Assembly: GCF_001422045.1 (NCBI RefSeq)
Contig: NZ_LMLW01000007.1
Span: 372,001 to 436,000 of the forward strand
DNA from: Sphingomonas sp. Leaf242
GTDB taxonomy: Bacteria; Pseudomonadota; Alphaproteobacteria; Sphingomonadales; Sphingomonadaceae
DNA: 64,000 nucleotides
Direction of reading: 5' to 3'
The position numbers and the translations under genes are program-made. Every line of letters begins with the position of its first letter. The first letter of the stretch is position 1. The notes under the pieces were generated by a model that saw nothing but the letters and a program-made list of their open reading frames with translations, was not told the DNA's origin and did not search any database. Positions 61,284-64,000 of the stretch are shown here, one piece after another.

Positions 61284-62333
61284 GTGACCGCCCAGCGAAA
61301 GCTTCATGGCAAGCCGACATCGTTCGACATCGCGCAGCTCGCCGGCGTGTCGCAACCGACGGTGTCGCGTGCGTTGCGCGGCAGCCCCAGCGTCAACGCC
61401 GCGACCCGGCAGCGGATCGAGGCGATCGCCAGGCAACTAAACTATACCGTCGATCGCAGCGCCTCGAACCTGCGCAGCGGCACGACGCGGACGCTCGCGC
61501 TGCTGCTGTTCCGCGATCCGGCGCCCGACGAAACCGTCGTCAACCCGTTCTTCCTCGGCATGCTCGGATCGATGATGGGGGCGTGTGCCGAACATGGCTA
61601 CGACCTGCTCGTGTCGTTCCAGCAATTCTCGAGCGACTGGCACATGGACTATGAGGATAGCCACCGCGCGGACGGGCTGATCCTGCTGGGCTACGGCGAT
61701 TATGCCGATTACGAAGCGCGGCTGGTGCAACTGGTCGAGCAGGGCACGCACTTCATCCGCTGGGGATCGGTGCGGCCGGGCCAGCCGGGGCTGACGATCG
61801 GCTGCGACAATGTGGCGGGCGGTGCGGCAGCAGCGCGCCATCTGATCGAGCGTGGCCGGCGGAGGATCGCGTTTCTCGGCAGCGCGACCGATCATTATCC
61901 CGAGTTCAACGACCGGTATCGAGGATATGCTGCAGTACTGGGCGAGCATGGGCTGACGGTCGATCCGCGGCTTCAGGTCGAGGCGATCTCGACCGAGGAC
62001 GACGGTACGCGGGCGGCGCGCGAACTTCTGCAACGCGGCGTAGCGTTCGATGCGATCGTCGCGGCGAGCGATCTGATCGCGCTGGCGGCGATGCGCGTGC
62101 TGGCGGGGGCGGGATTGAACGTGCCGTACGACGTCGCGATCGTCGGGTTTGACGATATCCCCGCCGCCAGTCTCGCCAACCCGCCGCTGACCACGGTCGC
62201 ACAGGATACCGCACTCGCGGGGCGGCGGCTGGTCGAGATGTTGCTCGCGCGGATCGGCGATCGTTCGGTCGCCAGCACCGTGCTGCCCACCCAACTCGTG
62301 ATCCGGCGGTCGTCGGGCGAAGGACCCAACTGA
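61284..62333 (+). CDS. LacI-family transcriptional regulator of the maltodextrin locus
   Basis: 349 residues from GTG at 61284 (VTAQRKLHGKPTSFDIAQLA); an ATG at 61215 would add 23 residues before the HTH. HTH: TSFDIAQLAGVSQPTVSRAL near residues 13-32, followed by the hinge. The periplasmic-binding-protein-like domain includes GCDNVAGGAAAARHLIERG and DVAIVGFDDIPAASLANPPL. It probably represses the receptor-amylase operon until maltose or a maltodextrin binds. The MFS transporter gene starts directly after the stop. Confidence 0.92.
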   Translation: MTAQRKLHGKPTSFDIAQLAGVSQPTVSRALRGSPSVNAATRQRIEAIARQLNYTVDRSASNLRSGTTRTLALLLFRDPAPDETVVNPFFLGMLGSMMGACAEHGYDLLVSFQQFSSDWHMDYEDSHRADGLILLGYGDYADYEARLVQLVEQGTHFIRWGSVRPGQPGLTIGCDNVAGGAAAARHLIERGRRRIAFLGSATDHYPEFNDRYRGYAAVLGEHGLTVDPRLQVEAISTEDDGTRAARELLQRGVAFDAIVAASDLIALAAMRVLAGAGLNVPYDVAIVGFDDIPAASLANPPLTTVAQDTALAGRRLVEMLLARIGDRSVASTVLPTQLVIRRSSGEGPN

Positions 62334-63824
62334 ATGTCGACCGCTGCAAGGCAAAAGCCACGCCAGGGGTTCTGGGGCCTGTGGAACATCTCGTTCGGGT
62401 TCTTCGGGATCCAGATCGGCTTCGCGTTGCAGAACGCCAACGTCAGTAGAATCTTCCAGTCGCTGGGAACGAGCGTCGACGATCTCGCCTTCCTTTGGAT
62501 CGCCGCGCCGCTGACCGGGCTGCTCGTCCAGCCGGTGATCGGCCATTACAGCGACCGGACCTGGGGGCGGCTCGGACGCCGGCGGCCGTATTTCCTGGCA
62601 GGCGCGATGCTCGCGACGATCGCGCTGCTCGCGATGCCGAACGCGCCGGTGCTGTGGGTAGCCGCCATCTTGCTGTGGATGCTCGACGGGTCGCTCAACG
62701 TCGCGATGGAGCCGTTCCGCGCGTTCGTCGGCGACATGCTCGGCAGCCGCCAGCGCACTGCCGGGTTCGCGTTCCAGACCGGTTTCATCGGCGCTGGCGC
62801 GGTGATCGGCAGCCTCGCACCGATCATCCTGACTGACGTGTTTCAGGTCGCCAACACCGCGCCGGCGGGCGGCATCCCGCTGTCGGTGCAATACGGCTTC
62901 TACATCGGCGCGCTGGCGCTGTTCTTCGCGGTGCTCTGGACCGTGCTGACCACTCGCGAATATTCGCCGGCGCAGATGGCCGCGTTCGAGGACGAAGGTG
63001 AGGTCGCGCCGCGCGACACGATCGTCGGGTCCAGCGCGAAGCTCGCGCCCGTCTGGATCGCGCTAGGCGCCATCGTGATCGCGGCCGTGGCTAAGTTCGG
63101 GCTCGACAAGCCGGTCTATCTGCTCGGCGGCGGGCTCATCGCGTTCGGCGCGGCGCTGCTGGTCAGTGCCGCGCTCGTCAGGTCCGGCCGGGAGGGCAAC
63201 GTCCTAAGCCAGATCATCGGCGATCTCGGCACCATGCCGACCACGATGAAACAACTCGCACTTGTCCAGTTCTTCACTTGGTCGGCGCTGTTCATCATGT
63301 GGATTTACACCACGCCGATCGTCACGCAGCACGTGTTCGGGACGACCGACACGACCAGCGCCGCGTATAACGACGGCGCGAACTGGGTCGGCGTGCTGTT
63401 CGCGGTCTACAACGGCGTGGCGACGCTGTGGGCGTTCGTGATGCCGTCGCTGGCAGCGCGGATCGGTCGCCGGGATGCGCACATCCTCGGGTTGCTCTGC
63501 GGCGCGGCGGGGTTCGCGTCGTTCCTCGTGGTGCGCGACCAGTATCTGTTGATCGTATCGATGGTGCTGATCGGGATCGCCTGGTCGTCAATCCTGACGA
63601 TGCCCTATGCAATCCTGTCCAACGCGCTGCCGCAGGCCAAGCTCGGCGTGTACATGGGCCTGTTCAACATCTTCATCGTCCTGCCGCAGCTAATCGTGTC
63701 GTCGGTGATGGGGCAGGTGGTCCGCACGTTCTTTCCCGGCGATGCGGTGTGGGCGATGCTGATCGCCGCGGGGGTGATGGGCGTGGCGGCGCTGGCGATG
63801 CTGCGGGTTCCGCGGAACGCCTGA
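62334..63824 (+). CDS. MFS sugar transporter (maltose/maltodextrin type)
   Basis: 496 residues, 12 TM helices. It belongs to the SLC45/SUT-like sugar MFS branch: FWGLWNISFGFFGIQIGFAL, HYSDRTWGRLGRRRPYFLAG (loop 2-3), MEPFRAFVGDML. Proteins of this kind (for example MalY in Caulobacter) take maltose across the inner membrane, pairing with the TonB receptor. The ATG immediately follows the lacI stop codon, so the two are co-expressed and probably autoregulated. Confidence 0.88.
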   Translation: MSTAARQKPRQGFWGLWNISFGFFGIQIGFALQNANVSRIFQSLGTSVDDLAFLWIAAPLTGLLVQPVIGHYSDRTWGRLGRRRPYFLAGAMLATIALLAMPNAPVLWVAAILLWMLDGSLNVAMEPFRAFVGDMLGSRQRTAGFAFQTGFIGAGAVIGSLAPIILTDVFQVANTAPAGGIPLSVQYGFYIGALALFFAVLWTVLTTREYSPAQMAAFEDEGEVAPRDTIVGSSAKLAPVWIALGAIVIAAVAKFGLDKPVYLLGGGLIAFGAALLVSAALVRSGREGNVLSQIIGDLGTMPTTMKQLALVQFFTWSALFIMWIYTTPIVTQHVFGTTDTTSAAYNDGANWVGVLFAVYNGVATLWAFVMPSLAARIGRRDAHILGLLCGAAGFASFLVVRDQYLLIVSMVLIGIAWSSILTMPYAILSNALPQAKLGVYMGLFNIFIVLPQLIVSSVMGQVVRTFFPGDAVWAMLIAAGVMGVAALAMLRVPRNA

Positions 63825-63848
63825 CGCCCTCCGTGATGCTGGGCTTGT

Positions 63849-63910
63849 TCCCGCATCCACTGTGCCGCGGGCTCACGGGCCGATCGATGCGCGGAACGGT
63901 GGATCCCGGA
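63849..63910. repeat. Imperfect intergenic inverted repeat near the right edge
   Basis: Arms 63849-63869 and 63890-63910 are reverse complements at 17 of 21 positions, with a further small CCGGA/TCCGG hairpin to the right (63906-63920). It lies between the MFS gene and a convergent gene and probably has a terminator-like role. Confidence 0.5.
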
Positions 63911-63932
63911 ACTAGTCCGGGGCGACGGGATG

Positions 63933-64000
63933 CTAGCCGCCGAAGCTCCGCCCGCCGAAGCCGCCACCGAACCCGCCGCGCGAGATCACCGAACTGCGCG
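63933..64000 (-). CDS. C-terminal end of a Gly-rich protein (partial)
   Basis: Only the last 22 codons are inside the window, ending SRGGFGGGFGGRSFGG and TAG (63935-63933). Such Gly/Phe/Ser tails occur on several exported or membrane proteins; the identity cannot be told from this fragment. Confidence 0.6.
   Translation of the reverse strand, partial: RSSVISRGGFGGGFGGRSFGG

Noticed and set aside
1..64000. tRNA, rRNA, CRISPR, insertion sequences or prophage genes
   Set aside because: Looked for repeats with regular spacing, transposase motifs and tRNA-like cloverleaf boxes while reading; none found.

Overview
The window is high-GC, densely packed alphaproteobacterial DNA, most likely from Sphingomonas or a close relative. 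The clues are an aerobic (CobG/CobN) cobalamin pathway, Caulobacter/Xanthomonas-type TonB receptors, fused MrpAB, a Tat-exported PaoABC-type oxidase, many 4-bp ATGA/GTGA overlaps and a GC-rich intergenic palindrome family. I see no tRNA, rRNA, CRISPR array, transposase or phage gene.

Layout. 1-1826: two GH43 glycosidase genes, the first cut by the window edge. 1897-16620: cobalamin locus. Cobalt transporter genes cbtBA sit under a short cobalamin riboswitch. The run cobW-N-G-H-I-J, then cobL-E-M-B-F, lies on the minus strand behind a long classical cobalamin riboswitch, with cobK inverted in the middle. A catalytically dead-looking histidine-phosphatase homologue lies between the two parts. 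16726-18561: a membrane diguanylate cyclase. 18737-23203: a Fe-siderophore receptor operon with DUF3649, PepSY and DUF3325 partners and a probable Fur box. 23208-28076: cytochrome b561, a processive family-2 glycosyltransferase, a lactonase, a cupin and a Gfo/Idh oxidoreductase. 28410-31326: a DSF-synthase (RpfF) homologue convergent with a six-TM GGDEF-EAL protein. 31495-34082: a Bcr/CflA-type MFS pump and a secreted amidohydrolase. 34287-37779: a double-domain KaiC homologue overlapping a hybrid histidine kinase gene. 38058-44781: a lipoprotein and a complete Mrp Na+/H+ antiporter operon. 45000-52470: nitronate monooxygenase, paoABC, a small unknown gene, a pyridine nucleotide-disulfide oxidoreductase and a GST. 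52520-63824: a starch/maltodextrin locus (TonB receptor, secreted amylase, alpha-glucosidase, GH97) divergent from a LacI regulator and an MFS sugar transporter. 63933-64000: the Gly-rich end of another gene.

How the parts fit. The cob genes cover most of corrin ring construction from precorrin-2 through cobalt insertion, with cobalt uptake and synthesis each behind a B12 riboswitch. CobA, CobST, CobO, CobQ, CobP/U/V and the remaining late genes are not here. The maltodextrin genes form an outer-membrane import, periplasmic hydrolysis, inner-membrane import and repressor circuit of the Caulobacter mal type. The most interesting candidate system is the rpfF / membrane GGDEF-EAL pair, a possible fatty-acid signal to c-di-GMP module, with a perfect 36-bp palindrome at its 3' junction. 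Next come the KaiC-kinase pair with an unusual phosphosite and a possible start-codon switch, and the pseudo-phosphatase in the B12 locus.
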